Shown: positions 48,745-63,100, counted from the first letter of the stretch. The stretch is 64,000 bases of DNA from Billgrantia zhangzhouensis (GCF_021404465.1 NZ_JABFTT010000002.1:62001-126000), one strand, 5' to 3'. Notes: generated from the letters alone by a model not told the origin. Numbers and translations: made by a program.

Positions 48745-50643
48745 ATGCCCATCGTGACCCTGCCGGACGGCAGCCAGAGAACCTTCGACGAACCCATTAG
48801 CGTGATGCAGCTCGCCGAGTCCATCGGGCCCGGTCTGGCCAAGGCCTGCGTGGCCGGCAAGGTCGACGGCGAACTGGTGGACGCCGCCGATCTCATCACC
48901 CGTGACGCGGAAGTGGCGATCATTACCGCCCGCGATCCCGAAGGGCTCGAGATCATCCGCCATTCTTGTGCGCATCTGATCGGCCACGCCGTCAAGCAGC
49001 TCTATCCCGAAGCCAAGATGGCCATTGGGCCGGTGATCGATGATGGTTTCTACTATGATATCGACTTCGGTCGCTCGGTGACGCCGGATGATCTGACGGC
49101 CATCGAGGCGCGCATGAAAAAGCTGATCGACGCTGAATACGACGTGGAGCGCGAGTACGTCGATCGCGACAAGGCGATGCTGACTTTCCTCCACCGGGAG
49201 GAACCCTACAAGCAGGAGATCGTGCGCGAGATCCCTGAGGGCGAAACGATCCGGCTCTATCACCACCTGGAATATACCGACATGTGCCGGGGACCCCATG
49301 TGCCCAACACCCGGCATCTGAAGGCGTTCAAGCTGACCAAGCTGGCGGGCGCCTATTGGCGCGGCGACGCCACCAAGCCGATGCTGACCCGTATCTACGG
49401 TACCGCCTGGGGCGACAAGAAGGAGCTCAAGGCCTACCTGCAACGCCTCGAGGAAGCCGAGAAGCGCGATCATCGCAAGCTGGCCAAGCGCATGGACCTC
49501 TTCCATCTGCAGGAAGAGGCACCGGGCATGGTGTTCTGGCACCCCAACGGCTGGACCCTGTACCAGGCGCTGGAGCAGTACATGCGCCGGATCCAGATCG
49601 AGCATGGCTATCAGGAGATTCGTACGCCGCAGGTCGTCGACCTGTCGCTGTGGAAGAAGTCCGGCCACTGGGGCCACTACAGTGACCTGATGTTCACCAC
49701 CGAGTCGGAAAAGCGCGAGTACGCGGTCAAGCCGATGAACTGCCCCTGCCATGTGCAGGTGTTCAACCAGGGGCTGAAGAGCTATCGCGACCTGCCGCTG
49801 CGCCTGGCCGAGTTCGGCAGCTGTCACCGCAACGAGCCTTCCGGCTCGCTGCACGGCTTGATGCGGGTGCGTGGCTTTACCCAGGACGATGCCCACATCT
49901 TCTGTACGGAAAAGCAGATTCAGAGCGAGGCCGAGGCTTTCATCGCGCTGACCCTGAAGGTTTACAAGGAGTTGGGCTTCGAGGACGTCGAGCTCAAGCT
50001 CTCGACGCGTCCCGAGGATTTCATGGGCGAGGCGGCACTGTGGGACCGTGCCGAAGCTGGCCTCGAGGCAGCACTGAACGCCACCGGCCTCGACTGGGAG
50101 TTGCAGCCGGGCGAGGGGGCCTTCTACGGGCCGAAGATCGAATTCGCACTGCGCGACTGCCTCAACCGTGTGTGGCAGTGCGGAACCCTGCAGCTCGATT
50201 TCAACCTGCCGGGCCGCCTGGGCGCCCAGTTCGTCGACGAAGACGGCGAGCGCAAGACGCCTGTCATGCTGCACCGGGCGATCCTGGGATCCTTCGAGCG
50301 CTTCATCGGTATCCTGATCGAGCACTATGCAGGTGCGATGCCGCTGTGGTTGGCACCGGAGCAGGCGGTGGTGATGACCATCACCGATGCACAGCGCGAT
50401 TATGCCCTCGATCTCGAGCGTCGCTTGCAGAAAATTGGCCTTCGCGTCAAGGCGGACTTGAGGAACGAGAAGATCGGCTTTAAAATCCGCGAACATACGT
50501 TGCAGAAGGTTCCCTATCTCCTGGTAGTAGGAGATAAGGAAGTCGAAGCCGACTCTGTTGCCGTGCGGACTCGCAGCGGCGAAAATCTGGGCACCATGAC
50601 TGTCGATGCCTTCATCGAGCGGATCAGGGCTGAAGGCTGGTAA
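48745..50643 (+). CDS. thrS: threonyl-tRNA synthetase
   Basis: 632 residues from ATG 48745 (AAAGGAC upstream); the frame is open from 48643 but that part is leader. Domains: TGS (1-60), the editing domain with [14 protein letters not shown] (~72-85) and the Cys-rich DMCRGPHVP end, then the class II catalytic core with MNCPCH (331-336, zinc Cys334), the [11 protein letters not shown] and TQDDAHIFC segments, and the C-terminal anticodon-binding domain. First gene of the thrS-infC-rpmI-rplT-pheS-pheT-ihfA series. Confidence 0.97.
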   Translation: MPIVTLPDGSQRTFDEPISVMQLAESIGPGLAKACVAGKVDGELVDAADLITRDAEVAIITARDPEGLEIIRHSCAHLIGHAVKQLYPEAKMAIGPVIDDGFYYDIDFGRSVTPDDLTAIEARMKKLIDAEYDVEREYVDRDKAMLTFLHREEPYKQEIVREIPEGETIRLYHHLEYTDMCRGPHVPNTRHLKAFKLTKLAGAYWRGDATKPMLTRIYGTAWGDKKELKAYLQRLEEAEKRDHRKLAKRMDLFHLQEEAPGMVFWHPNGWTLYQALEQYMRRIQIEHGYQEIRTPQVVDLSLWKKSGHWGHYSDLMFTTESEKREYAVKPMNCPCHVQVFNQGLKSYRDLPLRLAEFGSCHRNEPSGSLHGLMRVRGFTQDDAHIFCTEKQIQSEAEAFIALTLKVYKELGFEDVELKLSTRPEDFMGEAALWDRAEAGLEAALNATGLDWELQPGEGAFYGPKIEFALRDCLNRVWQCGTLQLDFNLPGRLGAQFVDEDGERKTPVMLHRAILGSFERFIGILIEHYAGAMPLWLAPEQAVVMTITDAQRDYALDLERRLQKIGLRVKADLRNEKIGFKIREHTLQKVPYLLVVGDKEVEADSVAVRTRSGENLGTMTVDAFIERIRAEGW

Positions 50644-50732
50644 CAAGGCTGACAGGCCCCAGGTGGGTACAGCCCAGGTGGTAAAGACAGTTGGCAACCG
50701 ACATCGTCAATTACCGGAACGGAGACGGAACG

Positions 50733-51272
50733 ATCAAGCGAAGCAGCCCGCGCGGACGTCCACAGGACAAGCGCCCCCCAATGAACGAGCGGATAACCGA
50801 GGATCAGGTACGCCTGATCGACAGCGACGGCGAGCAGTTGGGCGTCGTCCCGACCAGCGAAGCGCTCGAGCGCGCCGAAGCGGCCGGTCTAGACCTCGTC
50901 CAGATTTCCAATGCCGATCCGATCGTTTGCAAGATCATGGATTACGGCAAATTCGTCTTCGAGCAGAAGAAGCAAAAGGCAGCTCAGAAGAAGAAGACGA
51001 AGCAGATTCAGGTCAAGGAAGTCAAATTCCGGCCTGGCACCGACGAGGGCGATTATCAGGTCAAGCTTCGTAACCTGATCCGCTTCCTCGAAGGTGGCGA
51101 CAAGGGCAAGGTCACGCTGCGTTTTCGCGGCCGTGAAATGGCGCACCAGGACATCGGCCGCAAACTGATGGAGCGGATCGCCGCGGATCTCGAGGATATC
51201 GGGACCGTGGAAGCCTTCCCCAAGATGGAAGGGCGCCAGATGACCATGATCATTGCCCCCAAGAAGAAGTGA
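50733..51272 (+). CDS. infC: translation initiation factor IF-3 (start codon AUC)
   Basis: Binds the 30S subunit and checks start-codon pairing. 179 residues. The two IF3 domains are complete: [20 protein letters not shown] and MDYGKF, a Lys-rich linker helix, then [20 protein letters not shown] and [10 protein letters not shown]. No ATG/GTG fits the N-terminus: TTG 50691 adds 14 unsupported residues and ATG 50781 removes the basic N-terminal tail. ATC at 50733 has GGAG 9 bases upstream and gives IKRSSPRG, as in relatives that use AUU. Rare start codons let IF-3 limit its own synthesis. Confidence 0.9.
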   Translation: MKRSSPRGRPQDKRPPMNERITEDQVRLIDSDGEQLGVVPTSEALERAEAAGLDLVQISNADPIVCKIMDYGKFVFEQKKQKAAQKKKTKQIQVKEVKFRPGTDEGDYQVKLRNLIRFLEGGDKGKVTLRFRGREMAHQDIGRKLMERIAADLEDIGTVEAFPKMEGRQMTMIIAPKKK

Positions 51273-51356
51273 TCCGTAGGCCCGTCAAACGGATGGTCGG
51301 CCAGTGCCGGCCATCGGCCCCGGATTTTCTGAAAAATCTCGAGCGGAGTTAGTCTC

Positions 51357-51551
51357 ATGCCGAAAATCAAGAGCAACAGCGGCGCTGCCAAGCGCTTCAA
51401 GAAGACGGCCAACGGCTTCAAGCACAAGCAGTCGTTCCGTAGCCACATCCTGACCAAGAAGTCGACCAAGCGTAAGCGTCAACTGCGCGGTATGAAGCAG
51501 ATCCACGACGCCGACAAGGCCCTGATTCAGCGCATGCTGCCGAATCTGTAA
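51357..51551 (+). CDS. rpmI: 50S ribosomal protein L35
   Basis: 64 residues, highly basic; [36 protein letters not shown] core and the [10 protein letters not shown] end match L35. ATG 51357 follows GAGCGGAG. Lies between infC (84-base gap) and rplT (36-base gap). In relatives L20 represses this pair through the leader mRNA; the 84-base gap may serve that. Confidence 0.97.
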   Translation: MPKIKSNSGAAKRFKKTANGFKHKQSFRSHILTKKSTKRKRQLRGMKQIHDADKALIQRMLPNL

Positions 51552-51587
51552 GCCCTTGGTTGCCCATATCTAAGTCAGGAGAAAGCC

Positions 51588-51941
51588 ATGACTCGTGTCA
51601 AGCGTGGTGTCGTCGCTCGTCGCCGTCACAAGAAAGTTCTAAAGCTGGCCAAGGGCTACTACGGTGCCCGTTCGCGCGTCTTCCGCGTGGCCAAGCAGGC
51701 TGTCATCAAGGCGGGCCAGTACGCCTACCGTGACCGTCGCCAGCGCAAGCGTCAGTTCCGTGCCCTGTGGATCCAGCGTATCAATGCTGGCGCCCGTCAG
51801 CACGGCCTGTCCTACAGCCGCTTCGTCGGTGGCCTGAAGAAGGCCGGGATCGAAATCGATCGTAAGGTGCTGGCCGATCTGGCCGTTCACGAGAAGGCTG
51901 CCTTTGCCGCTATCGTCGAGAAGGCCAAGGCTGCCCAGTAA
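51588..51941 (+). CDS. rplT: 50S ribosomal protein L20
   Basis: 117 residues; [37 protein letters not shown] and [16 protein letters not shown] are invariant L20 patterns. An early 23S rRNA assembly protein and translational repressor of its own operon. AGGAGA precedes ATG 51588. Confidence 0.97.
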   Translation: MTRVKRGVVARRRHKKVLKLAKGYYGARSRVFRVAKQAVIKAGQYAYRDRRQRKRQFRALWIQRINAGARQHGLSYSRFVGGLKKAGIEIDRKVLADLAVHEKAAFAAIVEKAKAAQ

Positions 51942-52002
51942 GTGACATCGGCCGATGGCGTCGGGCCGGCTCAGGTTGGCCCGACACGATGCCAGACCGT
52001 CG

Positions 52003-52037
52003 CAGGGGAAGAGCAGCCGCTCTTCCCCTGTTTTTTT
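52003..52037 (+). terminator. intrinsic terminator / possible pheST attenuator
   Basis: CAGGGGAAGAGC (52003-52014), loop AGCC, GCTCTTCCCCTG (52019-52030), then seven T. It follows rplT by 61 bases and precedes pheS by 128. A weaker hairpin with GGGCC / GGCCC arms lies at 51962-51984. I see no Phe-rich leader peptide before it, so a plain terminator is the first choice. Confidence 0.85.
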
Positions 52038-52135
52038 GGTGATTGCCTACCATGGCAGCCACCCTACGGGCCGTCGCTGGCGCGACGTCAATATCGTTCC
52101 CGGCTGTTTTTTGCCGTGCGCCAGTGATGTGCTAA

Positions 52136-53185
<1,050 letters not shown>

Positions 53186-53213
53186 CCGACCGCTGCAGAA
53201 CACAGGATTTATC

Positions 53214-55595
53214 ATGAAATTTTCCGAACAGTGGCTGCGTGAATGGGTATCGCAGCAGCTTGGCGCACAGGGTCTGGCCGACCAGATCACCATGGCCGGC
53301 TTGGAAGTCGATGCCGTCGAGCCTGTCGCATCCGCCTTCGATGGCGTGGTGGTGGCCGAGGTCGTCGACAAGCAGCCGCATCCCGATGCCGACAAGCTCA
53401 ATGTCTGTCAGGTGGACGACGGCAGTGGCGAGCCGGTGCAGGTGGTGTGTGGTGCGACTAACGTGGCGGTGGGGCAGAAGGTACCCTTTGCCCGGGTGGG
53501 GGCGGTGCTGCCTGGCGACTTCAAGATCAAGAAGGCCAAGCTGCGCGGCGTCGAATCGCGTGGAATGATCTGCTCGGCTTCCGAGCTGGGCCTGGCCGAG
53601 GAAACTTCGGGGGGCATTCTGGTGTTGCCTGCCGATGCGCCAGCCGGCGAGGATTTTCGCGCCTGGATGGGGCTCGACGACCATACCGTCGAGGTCGACC
53701 TGACGCCCAACCGCGGCGACTGCCTGAGCCTCAAGGGGCTGGCGCGGGAGGTTGGCGTGCTCAACCGTCTGCCGATCACGCCGCCCGTCATCGAGCCGGT
53801 CGCTCCCCGTCATGACGAGACGTTCCCCGTGCGCGTCGAGGACGGCGGACGTTGCCCGCGTTACATCGGTCGGCTGATCAAGGGTGTCGACGTCACCGCC
53901 GCCACGCCGCTGTGGATGGTCGAGCGTCTACGACGCAGTGGCATTCGCTCCATCGACCCGGTAGTCGACGTCACCAATTACGTGATGCTCGAACTCGGCC
54001 AGCCGCTGCACGCTTTCGATCGCGACAACTTGCACGGTGCCGTAGTGGTGCGACTGGCCCGCGAGGGTGAGCGGCTGGTATTGCTCGATGGCCAGGAGAT
54101 CACTCTGGGTGCCTCCACGCTGGTGATCGCCGATGAGCGCGGTCCGTTGGCGATTGCCGGGGTGATGGGTGGTGAGTCTTCCGGCGTTGGGCCGGCAACG
54201 CGGGACATTTTCCTCGAGTCGGCCTTTTTCTCGCCGCTGGCGGTGGCGGGCCAGGCGCGCTCCTACGGGCTGCACACCGATGCATCGCACCGCTTCGAGC
54301 GCGGTGTCGATCCGCAGCTCACACGTGAAGCGGCAGAGCGTGCCACGGCGCTGCTGATCGAGATTGCCGGCGGCGAGCCGGGGCCGCTGGTGGAGGTAGC
54401 GAGCGAGACCGACCTGCCCGCCGAGCGCGAGGTCACGCTGCGTGCGGCGCGGCTCGAGCAGGCGCTGTGCAAGGCGTTGCCCAGCGCTGAGGTGCAGGAC
54501 ATTCTCGAGCGGTTGGGCATGCAGGTGAGTGTCGTCGAAGCCGGGTGGCAGGCGCGGGTGCCGAGCTGGCGCTTCGACATTGCCATCGAGGAGGATCTGA
54601 TCGAGGAGGTGGCGCGCATTCATGGCTATAACCGCCTGCCGGTGCGTCGTCCGGCGGCGCGTCTGGCGCTGCGCCCCGACCACGAGGCGCGTACCCCTCT
54701 GGCACGTTTGCGCCGCCAGTTGGTAGCGCGTGGTTATCAGGAGGCGGTTACCTACAGCTTCGTCGCTCCCGAACTGCAGCAAGCCCTGCTGCCGGATGCC
54801 GTGTCGCCACGCCTGGCTAATCCCATTTCCAGCGATCTGGCGGTGATGCGGGCGAGCCTGTTCCCGGGGCTGGTGCGAGCGTTGGAGTACAACCTCAACC
54901 GTCAGCAGACCCGTGTGCGCCTGTTCGAGACCGGACTGGTGTTCCGCGGCGACCTCGATGAGCTGGAGCAGGCCCCCATGGTCGGTGCCCTGGCCTGCGG
55001 TGAACGCTTCCCCGAAGGCTGGGCCGGTGGTCGCGAGAAGGTCGATTTTTTCGACCTCAAGGGCGACCTGGAGAGCCTGATCGCTCTTGGTGGCGAAGAG
55101 GGCGCCTGGCGCTTCGAGCCCGGCGAGCACCCGTCGCTGCATCCGGGGCAGAGTGCGCGAGTCATTCATCGCGGCGAACCGGTCGGCTGGATCGGTGCGC
55201 TACATCCGGGGGTGAAGGCCGAGCTGGGTCTCAAGGTCGAGGTCTTCCTGTTCGAGGTTCGCCAGGATGCACTGACCCATGGTCGACTGCCGACGTTCGA
55301 ACCGCTCTCCCGTTACCCGGAAGTGCGGCGGGACCTGGCATTCCTGCTTGGAGCGGAGCGTCCCGTCCAGGCGCTGCTGGATTGTGTCCGCGCGCAGGCA
55401 GGACAGTGGCTGCGGGAGCTTCGCTTGTTCGACGTTTATCAGGGCAAGGGGGTACCCGAAGGTCGCAAGAGTATCGCTTTGGGCTTGACCTGGCAGCATC
55501 CTTCGCGCACGCTGAATGACGAGGAAATCAATCAGTTGGTCGATGCCATCGTCGCTGAATCGCATCAGCATCTGGGGGCCGAGCTGCGCGGTTAG
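53214..55595 (+). CDS. pheT: phenylalanyl-tRNA synthetase beta subunit
   Basis: 793 residues from ATG 53214 (weak site; CAGGAT upstream), the usual [12 protein letters not shown] opening; the frame's extension to 53121 overlaps pheS and is not used. Domains: B1/OB fold ([12 protein letters not shown]), B3/B4 editing domain, two B5 domains, catalytic-like core with [18 protein letters not shown] and the C-terminal ferredoxin-fold anticodon domain ([12 protein letters not shown]). Editing removes mischarged Tyr. Confidence 0.97.
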   Translation: MKFSEQWLREWVSQQLGAQGLADQITMAGLEVDAVEPVASAFDGVVVAEVVDKQPHPDADKLNVCQVDDGSGEPVQVVCGATNVAVGQKVPFARVGAVLPGDFKIKKAKLRGVESRGMICSASELGLAEETSGGILVLPADAPAGEDFRAWMGLDDHTVEVDLTPNRGDCLSLKGLAREVGVLNRLPITPPVIEPVAPRHDETFPVRVEDGGRCPRYIGRLIKGVDVTAATPLWMVERLRRSGIRSIDPVVDVTNYVMLELGQPLHAFDRDNLHGAVVVRLAREGERLVLLDGQEITLGASTLVIADERGPLAIAGVMGGESSGVGPATRDIFLESAFFSPLAVAGQARSYGLHTDASHRFERGVDPQLTREAAERATALLIEIAGGEPGPLVEVASETDLPAEREVTLRAARLEQALCKALPSAEVQDILERLGMQVSVVEAGWQARVPSWRFDIAIEEDLIEEVARIHGYNRLPVRRPAARLALRPDHEARTPLARLRRQLVARGYQEAVTYSFVAPELQQALLPDAVSPRLANPISSDLAVMRASLFPGLVRALEYNLNRQQTRVRLFETGLVFRGDLDELEQAPMVGALACGERFPEGWAGGREKVDFFDLKGDLESLIALGGEEGAWRFEPGEHPSLHPGQSARVIHRGEPVGWIGALHPGVKAELGLKVEVFLFEVRQDALTHGRLPTFEPLSRYPEVRRDLAFLLGAERPVQALLDCVRAQAGQWLRELRLFDVYQGKGVPEGRKSIALGLTWQHPSRTLNDEEINQLVDAIVAESHQHLGAELRG

Positions 55596-55654
55596 CGCAG
55601 CACGCCGGAAGCCATGCAGGCGGCGGGCTGGACCGCCACTCTGAGGAAGTAGAC

Positions 55655-55960
55655 ATGGGAGCGTTGACCAAGGCGGAACTGGCCGAACACCTCCACGCCG
55701 AGTTGGGGCTGACCAAGCGTGAGGCCAAGGCCATGGTGGAGGCCTTCTTCGAGGAGATCCGGGCGTGTCTGCGCGAGAACGAGCAGGTTAAGTTGTCGGG
55801 ATTCGGCAATTTCGATCTGCGTGACAAGCGCGAGCGGCCCGGGCGCAACCCGAAAACCGGGGAGGAAATCCCCATTTCGGCGCGTCGTGTCGTGACCTTC
55901 CGGCCCGGGCAGAAGCTCAAGAGCCAGGTAGAGCGTTACGAAGGTCCGGCGTCCAGCTGA
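55655..55960 (+). CDS. ihfA: integration host factor alpha subunit
   Basis: 101 residues; DNA-bending HU/IHF family. [21 protein letters not shown] opens the protein, and [21 protein letters not shown] contains the intercalating Pro and the arm, as in IhfA. ATG 55655 follows GAGGAAG. Standard place after pheT. A GC-rich hairpin follows. Confidence 0.96.
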   Translation: MGALTKAELAEHLHAELGLTKREAKAMVEAFFEEIRACLRENEQVKLSGFGNFDLRDKRERPGRNPKTGEEIPISARRVVTFRPGQKLKSQVERYEGPASS

Positions 55961-55980
55961 TCCGGCTGATGTAGCACCCG

Positions 55981-56019
55981 CCAGCCCGCCCTCTCGTACG
56001 TCGCGAGAGAGCGGGCTGG
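55981..56019. terminator. large hairpin after ihfA
   Basis: CCAGCCCGC (55981-55989) pairs with GCGGGCTGG (56011-56019), enclosing CTCTCG / CGAGAG. Lies between ihfA and the convergent DUF2788 gene. T-rich tail is weak (TGTCGTTT). Confidence 0.65.
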
Positions 56020-56080
56020 TGTCGTTTCATCTCCCCAGGCTTCGCCTGAAAAGCCGGTGCGCAAAGATGAGGCCGTTTCT

Positions 56081-56293
56081 CTAGATGCCGCCGCTCTCCA
56101 TCAACCAGGTGATGATTACTTTGAAGATGTAGCCCATCATGCCGGCGCCGAGCACGACGAAGAGCATGATGGTGCCGAAACGTCCGGCCTGGGATTTCTT
56201 GGCCAGGTCCCAGATGATGAAGCCCATGAACAGGATCAGGCCGCCAATGAGCAGGGGAGTGATCCAGGCTTCGAACGTTTGCGTCTGCAGCAT
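56081..56293 (-). CDS. DUF2788 domain protein
   Basis: 70 residues from ATG 56293 (GAGGAGG upstream), two helices (LLIGGLILFMGFIIWDLAK and GTIMLFVVLGAGMMGYIFKVI). IWDLAKKSQAGRFGT is the DUF2788 hallmark. An upstream ATG at 56356 adds 21 unsupported codons. Function unknown. Confidence 0.8.
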   Translation of the reverse strand: MLQTQTFEAWITPLLIGGLILFMGFIIWDLAKKSQAGRFGTIMLFVVLGAGMMGYIFKVIITWLMESGGI

Positions 56294-56487
56294 GTTGCCT
56301 CCTCGAACGAGAGGCCAACCATTATACTCGGGCATTGCCTGAGCCGCATGCGACAACCCGTCGCTGAGAGTCTCGACGACTTGCTGCGCTTTGCCACGTG
56401 CGCTCCTGTCTCATCGAGGCTGGCTGCCTGCGGCAAGGGGCGGGTCGTGGTACCATCGCGTCGAACGAATTCAGGTTTATTCCCGAC

Positions 56488-56952
56488 ATGCCAATGCTGA
56501 AGATCTTCGTAGGAACCATGTATGGTGGCGCGCTCGATGTCGCCGAACAGGTCGCTCCGCTGTTCGAGGCGGCCGGCTATGAGACTGCCATTCTGGAGCA
56601 GCCCACGCTGGAGGATTTGACCGAGGAACGGCCCGACCTGGCGCTGTTCTGTGTCTCCACCACCGGTAGCGGCGACTTTCCCGGCAATTTCGTACCCTTT
56701 GCCCGCGGGCTGGATGAGCAGAGTCCGGCCCTTGTCGGCCTTCGCTATGGCCTGATCGCCTTGGGTGACAGCTCCTACGGCGATACCTTCTGTGGCGCCG
56801 GGCGTCGGCTGGACGCAATGCTCGAGGATCTAGGCGCCACCCGTCTGGGAGAGCGTCTGGAAATCGATGCCATGGAGACTTTCATGGCTGACGATGCCGC
56901 ATTGCCCTGGGCCGAGGAGTGGATCGAAACCCAGCAGCTCACGGTGGCCTGA
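56488..56952 (+). CDS. flavodoxin-domain protein (MioC-like)
   Basis: 154 residues from ATG 56488 (or 56494). The FMN phosphate loop is GTMYGGALDVAEQ (~9-21), where T/S-x-T/S-G-x is expected but reads GTMYGG; STTGSGDFPGNF (~65-76) and ALGDSSYGDTFCGAG (~98-112) fit the other FMN loops. Probably a short-chain electron carrier. Followed by a small membrane protein gene after one base. Confidence 0.8.
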   Translation: MPMLKIFVGTMYGGALDVAEQVAPLFEAAGYETAILEQPTLEDLTEERPDLALFCVSTTGSGDFPGNFVPFARGLDEQSPALVGLRYGLIALGDSSYGDTFCGAGRRLDAMLEDLGATRLGERLEIDAMETFMADDAALPWAEEWIETQQLTVA

Positions 56953-56953
56953 G

Positions 56954-57319
56954 ATGAGTGCGACACCGACCGCGGAGCGACTGAGCCTGTTGGTGGGGCT
57001 GCTGGTCCTGATGCTGGCCACTGTGCCGCGCTACCTTGCCGGCGGCCATGAGAACCGCCTGAACCTGATCACGATTGCCTTGCTGGTGGTTGCCGCGGTG
57101 GCTGTGATGAACTGGCGCATGCTCGATGCCGGTGAGCGGGGTAGGCTGCCCGGATTGGGCAAGCGTCTGTGCGTGTCACTGGTAGTGGGCTTGGGGGCGA
57201 TGGGCCTATGGCATGCGCTATTCACCGCCTGGATCAGCTGGCAGCTGCTGATTGCACATGGGGCCACCCTGGGGCTGCTGTTGTATGCCGTGTGGCTATG
57301 GTGGCGTCCTGCCGAATAG
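56954..57319 (+). CDS. four-helix hypothetical membrane protein
   Basis: 121 residues from ATG 56954, starting one base past the flavodoxin stop. Four hydrophobic helices (LLVGLLVLMLATVPRYL, LITIALLVVAAVAVM, LVVGLGAMGLWHALF, ATLGLLLYAVWLWW). No conserved family recognised. Coupling with the flavodoxin suggests a shared role. A mobile-looking repeat begins 4 bases after its stop. Confidence 0.6.
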   Translation: MSATPTAERLSLLVGLLVLMLATVPRYLAGGHENRLNLITIALLVVAAVAVMNWRMLDAGERGRLPGLGKRLCVSLVVGLGAMGLWHALFTAWISWQLLIAHGATLGLLLYAVWLWWRPAE

Positions 57320-57323
57320 GCTC

Positions 57324-57505
57324 TGTACGAAAACTGTCTGCGCTCGCCCATACGGCGTTAAAAATCGGCTCAAAGTACTCATTTACACCCCGTAAACTCC
57401 GTCTTTTCGCCGATTTTTGCCTTGCGACCCACAGGGATGTGGGAAGTGCGTTGGCCCGTAGGGAACGGGCCTAGCCCTGGCCATCGCTCGCCGACTTTTC
57501 GTACA
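57324..57505. repeat. MITE-like element with terminal inverted repeats (copy 2 of the two-hairpin repeat)
   Basis: TGTACGAAAA (57324-57333) and its complement TTTTCGTACA (57496-57505) bound 182 bases without a gene. The right half (57396-57480) matches 33911-33995 (76 of 85). Internal hairpins: CCCAC / GTGGG (57428-57432, 57439-57443) and GGCCCGT / ACGGGCC (57453-57459, 57465-57471). Lies between convergent genes. No flanking target duplication is evident. Confidence 0.65.
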
Positions 57506-57574
57506 AAACCTAGCGCAGCCAAGCGGTGCCATGCGCGGCGCCGCTTGGCCTGGTGAGGGTGCGGTCGTGTACCC

Positions 57575-58939
57575 TCAAACCAGCCGGTAACAGGGCACGT
57601 ACTCCTGCCCGGGCAGCTTCATGCGACCCTGGGCGACGAAGGAGCCGAGCAACTCGTCCAGGCGACGCATCAATTCCGACTCGGCGTGCAGTTGGAAGGG
57701 GCCGTGGGCCTCGATGGCACGTAGGCCGCGTTCCTTCACGTTACCCGCCACAATGCCCGAGAATGCCCGGCGCAGGTTGGCCGCCAGCTCGTGCACCGGC
57801 TGATTGCGATGAAGCGCCAGGCCGGCCATGGCCTCGTGGGTGGGCTCGAACGTTTCCTGGAAATCGCGGGCGATGGTCAGGCGCCAGTTGAAATGGAAGG
57901 CGTCCTGGTGGGCGCGACGGAACTCCGTGACGCTGTCGATGCCCTGGCGCATGGTGCGGGCGACCTCGATGGGGTCATCGACAATGATGCGGTACTTGCT
58001 GCGTGCCGCCTCGCCCAAGGTGTAGACCAGGAATTCGTCGATCCGCTGGAAGTACTCGGCCGAATTGGCGGGGCCGGTGAAGATGACCGGCAAGGCCATG
58101 TCGTCATTATCGGGGTGGAGCAGAATGCCCAGCAGGTAGAGGATCTCCTCGGCGGTACCGACGCCTCCAGGGAAGACCACGATGCCATGGCCGAGCCGCA
58201 CGAAGGCCTCCAGGCGCTTTTCGATGTCGGGCATGACCACCAGCTCGTTGACCAGCGGGTTGGGTGCTTCGGCGGCGATGATGCCCGGCTCGGAGACACC
58301 CAGATAGCGACCGTCGGCGATACGCTGCTTGGCATGGGCCAGGTTGGCCCCTTTCATCGGCCCCTTCATGGCGCCGGGGCCGCAGCCGGTGCAGATATCC
58401 AGTTCGCGCAGGCCAAGCTGATAGCCGACGTCCTTGGTGTACTCGTACTCCTCGCGGGTGATGGAGTGCCCGCCCCAACACACCACGATACCGGGATCGC
58501 GCCCGGGTTTCATCGTGCCGGCCTTGCGCAGGATATGAAACACCGCGTTGGTGGTACCTTCTCCGGTGGTCAGGTCGAAGCGGGAGTGGCGCTGAATTTC
58601 GTTGTAGACATAGACGATATCGCGCAGCACCGAGGAAAGATGCTCGCGAATGCCGAGGATCATCTTGCCATCGACGAAGGCTTCGGCCGGGGCATTGGTC
58701 AACTTGAGGCGAATGCCGCGGTCCTGCTGGATCACTTCGATATCGAAGTCATGATAGGTCTCCATCAGTACCAGGCTGTCGTCGGTCATGCTGCCGGAGC
58801 TGAGGACGGCAAGCGAGCAGCGCCGCAGCAGGTCGTGCAGGCCGGCCTTGGAGGTATCGCGCAGGCGATTGACCTCATGTTGCGAAAGCACTTCCAGGCT
58901 TCGCAGGGGAGAAACGGTGGTGGAGATAGTATCGGGCAT
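57575..58939 (-). CDS. ppnN: PpnN-type nucleotide 5'-monophosphate nucleosidase (LOG family)
   Basis: Splits purine and pyrimidine nucleoside monophosphates to base and ribose 5-phosphate; the E. coli protein responds to (p)ppGpp. From ATG 58939 (AAGGA upstream) it has 454 residues, the same length as E. coli PpnN. The LOG motif PGGVGTAEE is at 257-265, with GCGPGAMKGPMKGA at ~186-199 and the N-terminal EVLSQHEVNRL. The frame is open to 58993 without a ribosome site. Divergent from the LysR gene. Confidence 0.92.
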   Translation of the reverse strand: MPDTISTTVSPLRSLEVLSQHEVNRLRDTSKAGLHDLLRRCSLAVLSSGSMTDDSLVLMETYHDFDIEVIQQDRGIRLKLTNAPAEAFVDGKMILGIREHLSSVLRDIVYVYNEIQRHSRFDLTTGEGTTNAVFHILRKAGTMKPGRDPGIVVCWGGHSITREEYEYTKDVGYQLGLRELDICTGCGPGAMKGPMKGANLAHAKQRIADGRYLGVSEPGIIAAEAPNPLVNELVVMPDIEKRLEAFVRLGHGIVVFPGGVGTAEEILYLLGILLHPDNDDMALPVIFTGPANSAEYFQRIDEFLVYTLGEAARSKYRIIVDDPIEVARTMRQGIDSVTEFRRAHQDAFHFNWRLTIARDFQETFEPTHEAMAGLALHRNQPVHELAANLRRAFSGIVAGNVKERGLRAIEAHGPFQLHAESELMRRLDELLGSFVAQGRMKLPGQEYVPCYRLV

Positions 58940-59149
58940 GCAACGATCCTTGGGTCGTCGGAGTCTCCCGTCGAGGCCGGTGGATGCCAGCACGTGGCTG
59001 GGCCGACAGGAGAGTCATTCATTCTTCATCGAGTCGTAATGCGATGCTATCACGGCGGCTGACACGGCGCAGCGCTGCAGCACTGGGCATGCAGTGGTAG
59101 GATTAAGCGATCCGGTTTCGACCTCGTCCCTGACTTCAAGCGATGTGCC

Positions 59150-60064
59150 ATGTTCAACGCCCAGTATTTCCGCACCTTCATCACACTGGTCGAAACGGGT
59201 AGCTTCACGCGCACCGCACGACACCTCGACATGACGCAACCTGGCGTCAGCCAACATGTGCGCAAGCTTGAGCAGTATCTCGACAAGCCGCTGCTGGAGC
59301 GCCAAGGACGACGCTTCACACTGACCGAGGCCGGGCGGCGGGCCTATGACTACGGCCTGAGGCTGTTCTCCGAGCACGAGCAGTTTCGCCACTCGCTCGA
59401 TGACGACGCGCTCGATACCGGAGAGTGCCGGATTGCCTCGCCGGGCAGCGTCGGTCTGATGTTCTACCCCTATATTCTCGGTCAGCAGCAGATGTCGCCC
59501 GGGCTGACGGTCAACTACAGCTTCGCCTTCAGCCACGAGATCGCCTCCGATGTGCTGGCGGGGCGTCACGACCTGGGGATCGTCACCGAAACGATTCGAC
59601 ACCCGGAGTTGGAGTGTCGGCTTTGGCATCAGGAGCCGCTGTGTCTTGTGGTGCCGGCCGATTTCGCCGGTACGTCGCTCACCGAGCTGATGGGTATCGG
59701 CTTCCTCAACTACTCCGACGGCATCAATCATGCGGGGGCACTATTGCGCAGCAACTTTCCCGACGAGTTTCGCTCCATGAGCCAGTTCCGCCGCCAGGGC
59801 TTTACCAACGAGGTGGGAATGGTGCTGGATGCGGTGGCTCGTGGCCTTGGGTTTACCGTGGTGTCGCGACTGGTACTGGAAACCTCGCCCTGGCAGCGCC
59901 AGGTCAAGGAACTCGACCTGCCGGTGACCGAATACGAGACGCTGCACCTGGTCAGCCGCTCCGGTGCCAAGATACCGCGTCGCTATGTGCGGTTGCTGGA
60001 GGGATTCCGCGAGCAGCGCATGCGCGAGCGTTTCGGGCATGGGGATATCGTGTCGCCGCTGTAG
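59150..60064 (+). CDS. LysR family transcriptional regulator
   Basis: 304 residues. The N-terminal HTH is at ~1-60 (YFRTFITLVETGSFTRTARH, MTQPGVSQHVRKLEQYLDKP), followed by the substrate domain (~90-300) with GLMFYPYIL and LGIVTETIRHPELECR. Divergent from ppnN across 210 bases and convergent with gcvP through a shared terminator. Target unknown; it need not be the gcv genes. Confidence 0.88.
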   Translation: MFNAQYFRTFITLVETGSFTRTARHLDMTQPGVSQHVRKLEQYLDKPLLERQGRRFTLTEAGRRAYDYGLRLFSEHEQFRHSLDDDALDTGECRIASPGSVGLMFYPYILGQQQMSPGLTVNYSFAFSHEIASDVLAGRHDLGIVTETIRHPELECRLWHQEPLCLVVPADFAGTSLTELMGIGFLNYSDGINHAGALLRSNFPDEFRSMSQFRRQGFTNEVGMVLDAVARGLGFTVVSRLVLETSPWQRQVKELDLPVTEYETLHLVSRSGAKIPRRYVRLLEGFREQRMRERFGHGDIVSPL

Positions 60065-60072
60065 GTGGGCAA

Positions 60073-60103
60073 ACGGCCCGCCGATCGCTCGGCGGGCCGT
60101 TTC
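60073..60103. terminator. bidirectional terminator between LysR gene and gcvP
   Basis: ACGGCCCGCCG (60073-60083), loop ATCGCT, CGGCGGGCCGT (60090-60100), then TTT on the plus strand and AAA before it for the minus strand. Eleven perfect pairs between convergent genes. Confidence 0.85.
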
Positions 60104-60129
60104 GCTTTGCTGCTGCAGTCGGCGACGCG

Positions 60130-63024
<2,895 letters not shown>

Positions 63025-63100
63025 GGAGAACCCTGTCGTTGAGACATGTAAAGGAAGAAAGGAACCCGGCCGCTCGGCCGGGCGCGCCGGGACGTTGCGT

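Noticed and set aside
48469..50697. 742-codon minus-strand frame opposite thrS
   Set aside because: Antisense shadow of a strongly conserved synthetase gene; no ribosome site and no family resemblance.
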